A stretch of DNA of 20,652 bases, taken from positions 1 through 20,652 of the forward strand of contig PLZL01000333.1 of the NCBI GenBank assembly GCA_003152145.1, given 5' to 3'. The DNA comes from Limisphaerales bacterium (GTDB lineage: Bacteria; Verrucomicrobiota; Verrucomicrobiae; Limisphaerales; UBA11358). The position numbers and the translations under genes were made by a program. The notes under the pieces are model-generated. The model was not told the origin of the DNA, did no database searches, and worked only from the letters and a program-made list of their open reading frames with translations. Below are positions 10,447 to 17,940 of the stretch, one piece after another (position 1 is the stretch's first letter; each line of letters starts with the position of its first letter).

Positions 10447-11418
10447 TTATTCCCGCCGTGAACCCATCTTGTCCGCAGCCACCGCGGCTAGGATGACGAT
10501 ACCTTTGATGACCTGCTGCCAGAAGGGCGAGACGTTCAGGAGAAACAGGCCGTTGTTCAGCACGCCGATGATGAGGCAGCCGAGCACGGTGCCGAGGATG
10601 GAGCCGCGTCCGCCGGAAAGCGATGTGCCGCCGATGACGACCGCCGCGATGGAGTCGAGTTCGTAGCCGAGGCCTGCGTTGGGCGTGGCGGAATCGAGCC
10701 GCGCCGTCAGCAGGAGTCCGCCGACGCCGGCGAGCAGCCCGCCGAGCGCATAGACGGCGACTTTGATGCGGTTCAGGTTCAGGCCGGTGAGCTGGGCGGC
10801 GCGTTCGTTGCCGCCGACGGCGTAAAGGTGACGTCCGAAGCGGGTTTTTTTCGTGACCAGCACAAACACGGCAACGAGCGCGCCGGAAATCCACACGGGC
10901 ATGGGCACGCCGAGGAAATGGCCGGTGCCAAGGGCGCCGAATTGCGGGCCGAGGCCGGTGATGGGAAAACCGCCGGTCCAAAGTTGCGTGGCGCCGCGCG
11001 CGATGCTCAACATGCCGAGCGTGGCGACGAACGGCGGCAGGCGGAACCGGGTGATGACAAATCCATTGGCCCAGCCGAAGAACAGCCCGGCGAGCAGCCC
11101 GGCGAAAATGGCGCCGGACACGGTGAATTGCAGCGCGACACCGAGCGCGGGCACGGCGACGCCATTCTTCAATAGGCCGGCGGCAATCGCGCCGGAAAAC
11201 GCCAGCACCGAGCCTACGGACAAGTCAATGCCGCCGCTCAAGATGACGAGCGTCATGCCGAGGGAGAGGCATAGGTTGATGGAGATTTGTCGCAGGACGT
11301 TCATCCCGTTCTCCATGGTCAGGAACTTGTCCGAGGCAAGGCTCACGGCGACGATCATCACGACGAGCGCGATGACGCTCTGGAACGTGGCGAGAATTTC
11401 CTTGGTCCGGGGTTTCAT
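10447..11418 (-). CDS. Sugar ABC transporter permease (RbsC-like)
   Basis: A 323-residue inner-membrane permease of the ribose/xylose/galactose class (BPD_transp_2). Seen: about eight to ten hydrophobic segments, the hallmark VILSGGIDLSVGSVLAFSG near residue 60, PPFVATLGMLSIARG in the middle, the cytoplasmic ATPase-contact loop GRHLYAVGGNERAAQLTGLN, and the closing motif AAVVIGGTSLSGGRGSILGT. The ATG at 11418 is chosen, 2 bp after the ATPase stop; an in-frame start at 11505 would overlap the ATPase gene by 85 bp and add a basic, non-membrane leader. It is the last gene of the eight-gene minus-strand operon and presumably works as a homodimer with the ATPase and binding protein encoded upstream. 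The substrate is inferred from context only. Confidence 0.92.
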   Translation of the reverse strand: MKPRTKEILATFQSVIALVVMIVAVSLASDKFLTMENGMNVLRQISINLCLSLGMTLVILSGGIDLSVGSVLAFSGAIAAGLLKNGVAVPALGVALQFTVSGAIFAGLLAGLFFGWANGFVITRFRLPPFVATLGMLSIARGATQLWTGGFPITGLGPQFGALGTGHFLGVPMPVWISGALVAVFVLVTKKTRFGRHLYAVGGNERAAQLTGLNLNRIKVAVYALGGLLAGVGGLLLTARLDSATPNAGLGYELDSIAAVVIGGTSLSGGRGSILGTVLGCLIIGVLNNGLFLLNVSPFWQQVIKGIVILAAVAADKMGSRRE

Positions 11419-11420
11419 GG

Positions 11421-12953
11421 TCAATTTTTCGGCAGCGCGGCCTGCATGATGTTTTCCTCGCCGGCGGCGGCGCGGGTAAATTCCGCCGTGCGCCGGCCCT
11501 CGCACATGACGAGGATGCGGTCGGCCACCGCGAGGATTTCCGGCAGCTCGGACGAGACGAGCAGGACGCCGAGGCCGGCGGCGGCGAGTTCGTCCATGAG
11601 CGCGTAAATCTCCTTCTTGGCATTGATGTCAATGCCGCGGGTCGGTTCGTCGAGCAGCAACACCTTGGGTTTCGTGGCGAGCCACTTGGCGAGGACAACT
11701 TTTTGCTGGTTGCCGCCGCTCAAGTTCCGTGTGAGCTGGCGCGTGGAGGGCGTCTTGATGCGCAGGCGCTGGACGTAGTTTTCGGCGAGCGCGGTTTCGC
11801 GCCGAGCGTTGAGCAGACCGAAGGTCTCCGTCTGGCGGAGGCAGGCGAGGCTGGTGTTGTGCGCGACGTTGAGCGAGAGGACCAGACCGTCGCGCTTGCG
11901 GTCCTCGGGCGCAAGCACCAGCCCGGCGTCAATCGCCTCGCGCGGCGAACGGAACCAGACGGGCCGGCCGTCCAGAGTGATTTTTCCATCCGCGCGGTGC
12001 GGGTGCAGGCCGAACAGGGTTTCGAGCAATTCCGTCCTGCCGGCGCCCATCAAGCCGAAAATGCCGAGCACTTCCCCGCGATGCAGTTCAAAGGAAACGT
12101 CGCGCACGAGAAAGTCATCGCGCTGGTCCGGATGGGCAAGGCTCAAATTTTCCACGCGCAAAATTTCTTTGCCGCGCGCCGCCGGCTGGCGCGAATACAA
12201 TTCCGACAAATCGCGCCCGACCATCATGCGGACGATTTCTCCCTGGGTGACGGCCCCGGCGGGCTTTGTGCCTACGAACTGTCCGTCGCGCAGCACGGTG
12301 AGGTCATCGGCGATGGCTGGCAGTTCATCGAGCTTGTGCGTGATGTAAATGATCGCCACACCTTCGCGCTTGAGCTGGTGGATGAGGTCGAACAGGACGG
12401 CAATCTCCGATTCGGTGATGGCGGAGGTCGGCTCATCCATGATGATGACTCGCGCCTGGCGGGAAAGCGCCTTGGCGATTTCCACGACCTGTTGCTGGCC
12501 GACGCGCAGGCGCGTGACCGGCGTGCGCGGATCCACCAAGAGCTTCAGGCGTTGCAGCCAGCCGGCGGCCTCGCGGTTCATCCGGGCGTCGTCAATCCAG
12601 CCGGCGCGCGTAAGTGGTTCGCGACCTAGGAAAATATTCTCCGCGACCGAGAGGTGCGGGACGAGGTTCAGTTCCTGGAACATGATGGCGATACCCGCCG
12701 CCTGCGCGTCGCGCGGATTGCGGAACGAGACGAGCCGGCCGTCGAGCCGGATTTCGCCTTCGTCCGGCGGGAACACGCCGGCCAGAATGTTCATCAAGGT
12801 GGATTTGCCCGCGCCGTTTTCGCCGACCAACGCGTGCAACCGCCCACGCCGCACGGTGAGCTGCACGCCGTCCAGCGCCCGGACGCCGGGGAAATTTTTG
12901 ACGATGCCGCGCGCCTCCAAAACAATTTCCGGGTCTGTGGTCGGCGCGGTCAT
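11421..12953 (-). CDS. Sugar ABC transporter ATPase (RbsA/MglA-like, two ABC domains)
   Basis: A 510-residue fused double-ABC ATPase of the monosaccharide importer type. First domain: Walker [10 protein letters not shown] (44-52), an atypical signature [15 protein letters not shown] and Walker [11 protein letters not shown]. Second domain: degenerate Walker [12 protein letters not shown], signature [15 protein letters not shown] and Walker [13 protein letters not shown]. The asymmetric Walker A is normal for this family, in which only one site hydrolyses ATP efficiently. The ATG at 12953 overlaps the DUF2291 stop (ATGA), and the permease follows after 2 bp, so the transporter genes are translationally coupled. 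It energises import of the sugar captured by the binding protein encoded upstream. Confidence 0.94.
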   Translation of the reverse strand: MTAPTTDPEIVLEARGIVKNFPGVRALDGVQLTVRRGRLHALVGENGAGKSTLMNILAGVFPPDEGEIRLDGRLVSFRNPRDAQAAGIAIMFQELNLVPHLSVAENIFLGREPLTRAGWIDDARMNREAAGWLQRLKLLVDPRTPVTRLRVGQQQVVEIAKALSRQARVIIMDEPTSAITESEIAVLFDLIHQLKREGVAIIYITHKLDELPAIADDLTVLRDGQFVGTKPAGAVTQGEIVRMMVGRDLSELYSRQPAARGKEILRVENLSLAHPDQRDDFLVRDVSFELHRGEVLGIFGLMGAGRTELLETLFGLHPHRADGKITLDGRPVWFRSPREAIDAGLVLAPEDRKRDGLVLSLNVAHNTSLACLRQTETFGLLNARRETALAENYVQRLRIKTPSTRQLTRNLSGGNQQKVVLAKWLATKPKVLLLDEPTRGIDINAKKEIYALMDELAAAGLGVLLVSSELPEILAVADRILVMCEGRRTAEFTRAAAGEENIMQAALPKN

Positions 12954-13582
12954 GGCCAGTCAATTTTCACCGGGACGACGGTCCACGGATCGGTTTTGCT
13001 GTCTTCATCAAACTCAACGCAGCCGGTGAAACGGATCGCCTTGCCGACGCCGGCTTGCGTCCGCAGCGCTGGGATGACATCAGTTTCCACGATGTGGTTC
13101 AGCGCGGCCGCGACGGCATTGAAATCCTGGGAGTTCGGAAAATCGCTGGCGTTCAGCAGGCCGCTGGCGTCGCGCACGACGTTGCCGAAAATCAGGCCGG
13201 TGGGCAGCTCGATGTCCGGGGCGTTGGTCAGGCCGTCCAGCGCGACGTGGATGGTGTCCTTTTCAACCGCAGTGATGCGGCCCGAACCCTTGATGAAGAA
13301 ACTGGTCGTGCTGCTGAAGCCGGGCGAATGGCCGAACTGTTTTTGAGCCGCGGCATAATCCCTGGCCAGCGCGGCGGACAGTGCGGCGGCGTCCGTGACG
13401 GTGGCGCCGGCGGGAATCAATTTCTGGTCCCAAAAATTCCGCGCGAACGCCGTGCCGTCAAAAACCGCCTGCTGTTCCGTCTGCCGGAGCTGCCGCAGGG
13501 AGATGATATGGAACGGTGGCAGCAGCCAGCACCAGATGGCAAAGACAACGAGCAGGGCGATGACCCAGACGATGCGCCGCAT
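12950..13582 (-). CDS. DUF2291 family membrane-anchored periplasmic protein
   Basis: A 210-residue protein with one N-terminal membrane segment or uncleaved signal (about residues 3-21) and a periplasmic domain. Seen: YAAAQKQFGHSPG near residue 80 and GLIFGNVVRDASGLLNASDFPNSQDFN further on, matching DUF2291, a family found almost only beside RbsB/RbsA/RbsC-type importers for small polyols and sugars. No Cys is present at the end of the leader, so it is not a lipoprotein. It lies 1 bp after the binding-protein gene and overlaps the ATPase gene by 4 bp. An accessory role in transport is likely, but no mechanism is known. Confidence 0.82.
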   Translation of the reverse strand: MRRIVWVIALLVVFAIWCWLLPPFHIISLRQLRQTEQQAVFDGTAFARNFWDQKLIPAGATVTDAAALSAALARDYAAAQKQFGHSPGFSSTTSFFIKGSGRITAVEKDTIHVALDGLTNAPDIELPTGLIFGNVVRDASGLLNASDFPNSQDFNAVAAALNHIVETDVIPALRTQAGVGKAIRFTGCVEFDEDSKTDPWTVVPVKIDWP

Positions 13583-13583
13583 G

Positions 13584-14540
13584 TTATGGTTTTTTTCCGT
13601 AGTCGCCGTATTGGCCGGCGTTGTCCTTCGTCACGAGGTCAACTTTCACGGGAATTTTCTGTGGAAAACGGCGTTTGCCCTTGATGTATTCGTCGGCATA
13701 TTCCGCCGCCGTGCGCGCCATGAGTTTCGGGAATTGCATTCCGGTTGCGGCGATTTTTCCCTCGGCGATCAGCTTCACCACGTCGTCCGCGCCGTCGAAG
13801 CCGAAGACTTTCACCTGCTTGTCCTTGCCCGCCGCGACGAGCGCCTGATATGCGCCCATCGCCATGGCGTCGTTGCCGCAGAAGACGGCATTGAGGTCGG
13901 GGTTCGCCTGCAAAATCGCCTCCATCACTTCCAGGCCCTTCGCGCGGTCGAACTCGGCGCTCTGCTGCGCGACCATTTTCAGGCTGGGATAACTATCCAC
14001 GACGCTATGAAAACCCTTCGAGCGGTTCCACGTGTTGTTGTCGCCGACGATGCCGAGCAGTTCGGCGTATTTGCCGGTTTCGCCGACCTGCTTCACGAAA
14101 TACTGGCCGAGCTTCACGCAGCCGGAATAACTGTCCGAAAGCATCTGCGCCGTGGCGGCGTTCGTGGAATTAATCTCGCGGTCAATGCAAAAAACCGGAA
14201 TGCCCGCGATCTTGGCCTTGAGCACGTTCGCAATCGAGCCGTTCGCGTCCGTCGGATTGAAAAGAATCGCCTTGTAGCCGCTGGCGATGATGTTCTCAAA
14301 ATTTGCCGCCTCTTTCGCGGTGTCGTTCTGTGAATCGAAAATCGTTGCGTCGTAGCCGAGTTCGATGGCGCGCGCCTTGGCCGTTTCGCCAAGCACGACG
14401 AACCACGGGTTGTTCAGCGTCGAAATGACGACGGCGATTTTGCCTTTTGTCGCATTCTGCGCGGAAGCAGCTCGCGCGAATAGAATTGCCGTCGCTGTTA
14501 CCAGAACGGCCAGCACCAGTTTGAGCCAGTTTGTTTTCAT
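13584..14540 (-). CDS. Periplasmic sugar-binding protein (RbsB-like, Peripla_BP_4)
   Basis: A 318-residue binding protein of the ribose/LacI-like fold. A signal peptide of about 27 residues ([20 protein letters not shown], then FARAASA) precedes [20 protein letters not shown], the classic first lobe. Ligand-contact motifs follow: [34 protein letters not shown] and FGFDGADD. This is the binding-protein subfamily that takes aldopentoses, tetritols and D-apiose. The start at 14540 lies 74 bp after the kinase stop, the only sizeable gap in the operon, and that gap carries two hairpins that may raise or separate expression of this gene. No Shine-Dalgarno sequence is visible. The ligand is inferred from the operon, not readable from the sequence. 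Confidence 0.92.
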   Translation of the reverse strand: MKTNWLKLVLAVLVTATAILFARAASAQNATKGKIAVVISTLNNPWFVVLGETAKARAIELGYDATIFDSQNDTAKEAANFENIIASGYKAILFNPTDANGSIANVLKAKIAGIPVFCIDREINSTNAATAQMLSDSYSGCVKLGQYFVKQVGETGKYAELLGIVGDNNTWNRSKGFHSVVDSYPSLKMVAQQSAEFDRAKGLEVMEAILQANPDLNAVFCGNDAMAMGAYQALVAAGKDKQVKVFGFDGADDVVKLIAEGKIAATGMQFPKLMARTAAEYADEYIKGKRRFPQKIPVKVDLVTKDNAGQYGDYGKKP

Positions 14541-14562
14541 AGTTTGTTCTGCATTTGTGGCG

Positions 14563-14616
14563 GCGCTCCATGAGCGTCGCGGTTTTGGTTTTCAACGGCG
14601 GTCACAGGCCGCCGTT
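14563..14616 (-). repeat. Two hairpins at the kinase/binding-protein gene junction
   Basis: AACGGCGG (14594-14601) pairs exactly with CCGCCGTT (14609-14616) around a 7-base loop; the right arm overlaps the TAA of the FGGY kinase. A second, smaller stem is CGCTC (14564-14568) with GAGCG (14572-14576) and a 3-base loop. On the transcribed minus strand the strong stem comes first and is not followed by a U-run, so it is more likely an RNA-stability or processing hairpin, or a dispersed palindromic repeat, than an intrinsic terminator. Confidence 0.6.
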
Positions 14617-16093
14617 ACAACACTCTTTTCACGGCCTGTTTCCAGCCGTCGTGAGATCTTTTAACTTCGGCGGGCTTCATCTGTGGACGGAAATCTTTCT
14701 GTTTGCGCGGCAGTTTCGCCAGTTCATCGGGCGAGGCATAGACGCCCAGTCCGAGCAGGCCGTTCGCCGCCGCGCCCCAAGCCGAGGATTCCGCGACTTC
14801 CGAGACCTTCAATTCGATGCCAGCCATGTCTGCCGTGAATTGCATCAAAAATTTGTCGCGCGTCGGACCGCCATCGGCGTGGAGGCTCTGCAATTTGATT
14901 TTGGCGTCGGCGCGCATCATGTCCAGCACGTCGCGGATTTGATACGCAATCGCTTCCTCGGCGGCGCGGACGATATGCTCCTTGCGCGTATGTGCTGTCA
15001 TTCCCACGATGGCCGCCCGTGCATCCAGCGACCAATACGGTGCGCCCAAGCCTGCGAACGCCGGCACGAGATAAACGCCGCCGTTGTCACTGATGCTGGC
15101 AGCGAGCTTCTCAACTTCGCCTGCGCTTTGAATCAAACCAAGCTGGTTCTTCAGCCATTCGACGGTCGCGGCGGAAAAATTGATGATGCCCTCGAACGCG
15201 TAAGTCGGTTTGCCGTGCCAGACCCACGCCAGCGCCGTGACTGCACCTTTTTGTGATGGTAGAAATTCTCCTCCAACGTTCAGTAACACCGAAGTGCCCG
15301 TGCCGAAAGTCGCCTTGGCCGTGCCCGGTTGAAAACAACGTTGTGCGAAGAGTGATGCCTGCGAATCGCCCATCACGCCGATGATGGGAACCGGTTTTGG
15401 CAAAATACCATTGGCGTCAGTTTCGCCAAATTGCGCCGCACTTTCGCGCACTTCCGGCAACGCATGCAGCGGCACACTGAACAATTTGCAGAGCGACTCG
15501 TCCCAGCGAAGTTTGCCGATGTCGAACAGCAGCGTCCGGCTGGCGTTGGTGAAATCCGTCGCGAACACCGTTCCGTTCGTGAGCCGGTGAATCAAATAAG
15601 CGTCAATCGTGCCGATGATGGCATCGCCACTCTTCAGCTTCGCGGCGATTTTTGGTTTTTCGGCGGTGAGCCACTTCAGTTTTGACGCGGAAAAATAGGT
15701 GTCAATCTTCAGGCCGGTTTTTTTGCGAACCAAGCCTTCATGACCTTGCCGGCGAAGTTTTTGGCAAATCGGATCACCACGGCGGTCCTGCCAGACAATG
15801 GCGTTATGGAGCGGCCTGCCTGTTGCGCGATCGAACACGACGATGGTTTCGCGTTGGTTGGTGATGCTCAAACCGGCGAGTTGTGAAAGCTTCCTGCGAT
15901 TGCGCGTCGCGACTTCGCGGATGACGGCGAGAACATTGCGCCAGATTTCGTCGGCGTCGTGTTCCACCCAGCCCGGCTGCGGATAAATCTGCCGGTGAAT
16001 GCGCGCCGCCTTGTCCAAGACTTTTCCCGTCGCGTTGAAGAGCACCGCCTTCGTCGCGGACGTGCTTTGGTCAATAGCGAGTATCAGGCTCAT
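14615..16093 (-). CDS. FGGY carbohydrate kinase, glycerol-kinase-like, candidate ketose kinase
   Basis: A 492-residue kinase very close in layout to E. coli GlpK, with a constant numbering offset of two. Seen: phosphate-1 motif AIDQSTSATKA at 6-16; substrate-site residues Arg81-Glu82 (NQRET), Trp101, Tyr133 and catalytic Asp243; adenosine-site region near 410 (DGGPTRDKFLMQF). GlpK Gln246, which contacts glycerol, is Ser244 here (GDSQAS), so the pocket should be larger or differently polar. The operon also encodes an isomerase and a split transketolase, so a ketose such as apulose or erythrulose is a better substrate guess than glycerol. The ATG at 16093 is 1 bp after the transketolase C-subunit stop. 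Phosphoryl-transfer residues are intact; specificity is inferred. Confidence 0.88.
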   Translation of the reverse strand: MSLILAIDQSTSATKAVLFNATGKVLDKAARIHRQIYPQPGWVEHDADEIWRNVLAVIREVATRNRRKLSQLAGLSITNQRETIVVFDRATGRPLHNAIVWQDRRGDPICQKLRRQGHEGLVRKKTGLKIDTYFSASKLKWLTAEKPKIAAKLKSGDAIIGTIDAYLIHRLTNGTVFATDFTNASRTLLFDIGKLRWDESLCKLFSVPLHALPEVRESAAQFGETDANGILPKPVPIIGVMGDSQASLFAQRCFQPGTAKATFGTGTSVLLNVGGEFLPSQKGAVTALAWVWHGKPTYAFEGIINFSAATVEWLKNQLGLIQSAGEVEKLAASISDNGGVYLVPAFAGLGAPYWSLDARAAIVGMTAHTRKEHIVRAAEEAIAYQIRDVLDMMRADAKIKLQSLHADGGPTRDKFLMQFTADMAGIELKVSEVAESSAWGAAANGLLGLGVYASPDELAKLPRKQKDFRPQMKPAEVKRSHDGWKQAVKRVL

Positions 16094-16094
16094 G

Positions 16095-17093
16095 TCACTT
16101 CAAAAGTTTCCGCGCGGTCTCGCTCAAACCTTCCATCGAAATGCCGTAGTGCCGGAAGATGTCCGCCTGTGCGCCGGTGACAGTTTCTTCGTCCGGGATG
16201 CCGACAATGCGGAACGGCACGGCCATGCCGGATTGCAGCAATGCCGCCGCGCACGCTTCGCCAAGGCCGCCGCAGACACTGTGTTCCTCGACGGTGATGA
16301 CGGCGCGACATTCGCGTCCGGCGTCCAACACGGTCCCGGTATCGAGCGGTTTGACGGTGTGCATCGAAATGACGCGGCAGTTCAAGCCGCGTTCGGCCAG
16401 TTGTCCGGCAGCGAGCAGCGCGTGAACGACCGTTTCACCGGTTGCGATGAATGCGATGTCATTGCCTTCGCGCAGCGTGATGGCTTTGCCAATTTCAAAT
16501 TTGGTTTCGGGCTGGTGCAAGCTGAACGTCGCCGCCTTGCCGAAACGAACGTAAACCGGCTTCTTCGATTTCGCGGCGGCGCGGATGGCTTCGCGGGTTT
16601 CGAAATTGTCCGCTGGGGCGACGATGGAAATATTGTTGATGGCGCGCAGCGCTGCGAGATCATGGAGCGAATGATGCGTGCTGCCGAGCGCGCCATAGCT
16701 GACGCCGGCGCTGATGCCGACCAGCACCGCCGGAACATCCGAGTAGCAAACGTCGTTCTTGATCTGTTCCAACGAACGCGCAGTGAGAAAACACGCCGGC
16801 GAAACGCCAAATGATTTTTTGCCGCACGCAGCCAAACCTGCCGTGATGCCGACGAGATTTTGTTCCGCGATGCCGACTTCGACGAGCTGCTTCGGCAAAG
16901 CCTGTCCGAACGCGCCGAGTTTGCCCGAACCGCGCGAATCGCCGGTGATGGCGACGATGTTCGGATTTGTCTTCGCCAATTCCATCAGCGTCGCGGCGAA
17001 CTCGTCGAGGTTCGCCTTGCCCATTTTCAGGCCAAGCTTGTCGGCCATCGCCTTTGCGGCAGGCGTGAACATGGATGGTGCGGGCGCACTCAT
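16095..17093 (-). CDS. Transketolase-like protein, C-terminal subunit (Pyr plus C domain)
   Basis: A 332-residue protein equal to the second half of a transketolase: pyrimidine-binding domain about 25-190, with the TPP-activating Glu77 in VEVGIAEQNLVGITAG, followed by GALGSTHHSLHDLA and PADNFET, and a C-terminal domain about 200-332 (VEEHSVCGGLGEA). Split transketolases act as heterotetramers with TPP at the subunit interface. The gene is coupled to the N-subunit gene by an ATGA overlap. The ATG at 17093 is used; an in-frame start at 17180 would reach 88 bp into the N-subunit gene. Together they could cleave a branched or short ketose phosphate, as in apulose-4-phosphate transketolase (AptA/AptB), but ordinary 1-deoxy-xylulose-like or transketolase roles cannot be excluded from sequence alone. 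Confidence 0.9.
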   Translation of the reverse strand: MSAPAPSMFTPAAKAMADKLGLKMGKANLDEFAATLMELAKTNPNIVAITGDSRGSGKLGAFGQALPKQLVEVGIAEQNLVGITAGLAACGKKSFGVSPACFLTARSLEQIKNDVCYSDVPAVLVGISAGVSYGALGSTHHSLHDLAALRAINNISIVAPADNFETREAIRAAAKSKKPVYVRFGKAATFSLHQPETKFEIGKAITLREGNDIAFIATGETVVHALLAAGQLAERGLNCRVISMHTVKPLDTGTVLDAGRECRAVITVEEHSVCGGLGEACAAALLQSGMAVPFRIVGIPDEETVTGAQADIFRHYGISMEGLSETARKLLK

Positions 17094-17938
17094 GCGGCCT
17101 CCTTCAATCTGGCTTCGGCAGCGTCGAGTTCGCTCAACGCCTGTATCAGTTCTGCTTCGCTCGGCACGCCGTGGTGCCATTTAGCCACGTCTTCCATGAA
17201 ACTTACGCCTCTGCCCTTCACGGTGTTGGCGATGACACAGGTTGGCTTGCCCGTTTCTGCGGGTTTGCTCAAGGCCGCAGTGAGTTCGGCGAAGTTGTGG
17301 CCATTGACGGTTTTCACAACCCAGCCAAACGCACGCCATTTTTCGTCAAGCGGTTCGGTGTTGCAAACGTCCCGGGTGCGACCAGTGATTTGAAGCGTGT
17401 TGTGATCAATGATGGCCGTGAGATTATCGAGGTTGTAATGTGCGGCAGCCATCGCGGCTTCCCAGTTCGAGCCTTCGGCGAGTTCGCCGTCGCCGAGCAA
17501 AGTGAATACGCGATACGACGCGGCATCCATTTTTCCGGCAATCGCCATGCCGACGGAAATGGGAAGCCCGTGTCCGAGCGCGCCGGTGTTCATTTCAATG
17601 CCAGGAATATGCCGTGTCGGATGCCCGACAAAATGCGATTTATAGTGGCAGATCGTTTTCAATTCCGATTCGGGAAAAAATCCACGGTCGGCCAGCACGG
17701 CGTAAAGCGCCTCGACCGAGTGGCCTTTACTCTGAACGTAGCGGTCACGGTTCGCATTGCCAAAAGTCTCCGGAGACACGTTGAGGATGCGGTTATAAAG
17801 CACGTTCAAGATGTCGAGGCACGACAGGCTGCCGCCGGTGTGGCCCGCGCCCGCGTGAAAAATCGCTTCGAGCGTTTTCTTTCGCAGGCGGACGGATTTC
17901 AGCGCAAGATCACGGTCGGATGACACGGCTGTGCCCAT
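17090..17938 (-). CDS. Transketolase-like protein, N-terminal subunit (TPP-binding)
   Basis: A 282-residue protein equal to the first half of a transketolase. Seen: GHTGGSLS (32-39), SKGHS (70-74), GALGHGLPISVGMA (119-132) and the TPP/Mg motif GDGE (149-152) to Asn180 (IDHNTLQ), plus KGRGVSFMED near the end. All cofactor residues appear intact. The ATG at 17938 is 2 bp after the isomerase stop; a TTG at 17944 overlapping that stop is less likely. With its C-terminal partner it makes a complete enzyme. The position directly after an isomerase and before an FGGY kinase argues for a dedicated catabolic transketolase rather than the housekeeping pentose-phosphate enzyme, which is usually a single 650-residue chain. 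Confidence 0.91.
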   Translation of the reverse strand: MGTAVSSDRDLALKSVRLRKKTLEAIFHAGAGHTGGSLSCLDILNVLYNRILNVSPETFGNANRDRYVQSKGHSVEALYAVLADRGFFPESELKTICHYKSHFVGHPTRHIPGIEMNTGALGHGLPISVGMAIAGKMDAASYRVFTLLGDGELAEGSNWEAAMAAAHYNLDNLTAIIDHNTLQITGRTRDVCNTEPLDEKWRAFGWVVKTVNGHNFAELTAALSKPAETGKPTCVIANTVKGRGVSFMEDVAKWHHGVPSEAELIQALSELDAAEARLKEAA

Positions 17939-17940
17939 AA

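Noticed and set aside
11419..11505. Upstream extension of the ABC permease
   Set aside because: It would overlap the ATPase gene by 85 bp and add an Arg-rich leader; the ATG at 11418 starts a normal permease N-terminus.
11703..12629. 308-residue plus-strand open frame opposite the ABC ATPase gene
   Set aside because: It is antisense to intact Walker A, signature and Walker B motifs, and its own protein is low-complexity without a domain.
13395..14333. 312-residue plus-strand open frame opposite the binding-protein gene
   Set aside because: It spans the boundary of two well-supported minus-strand genes and has no ribosome-binding site or recognisable motif.
14615..16093. Housekeeping glycerol kinase
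   Set aside because: The protein is GlpK-like, but it sits in a rare-sugar operon and one glycerol-contact residue is changed; no glycerol facilitator or glycerol-3-phosphate dehydrogenase is present.
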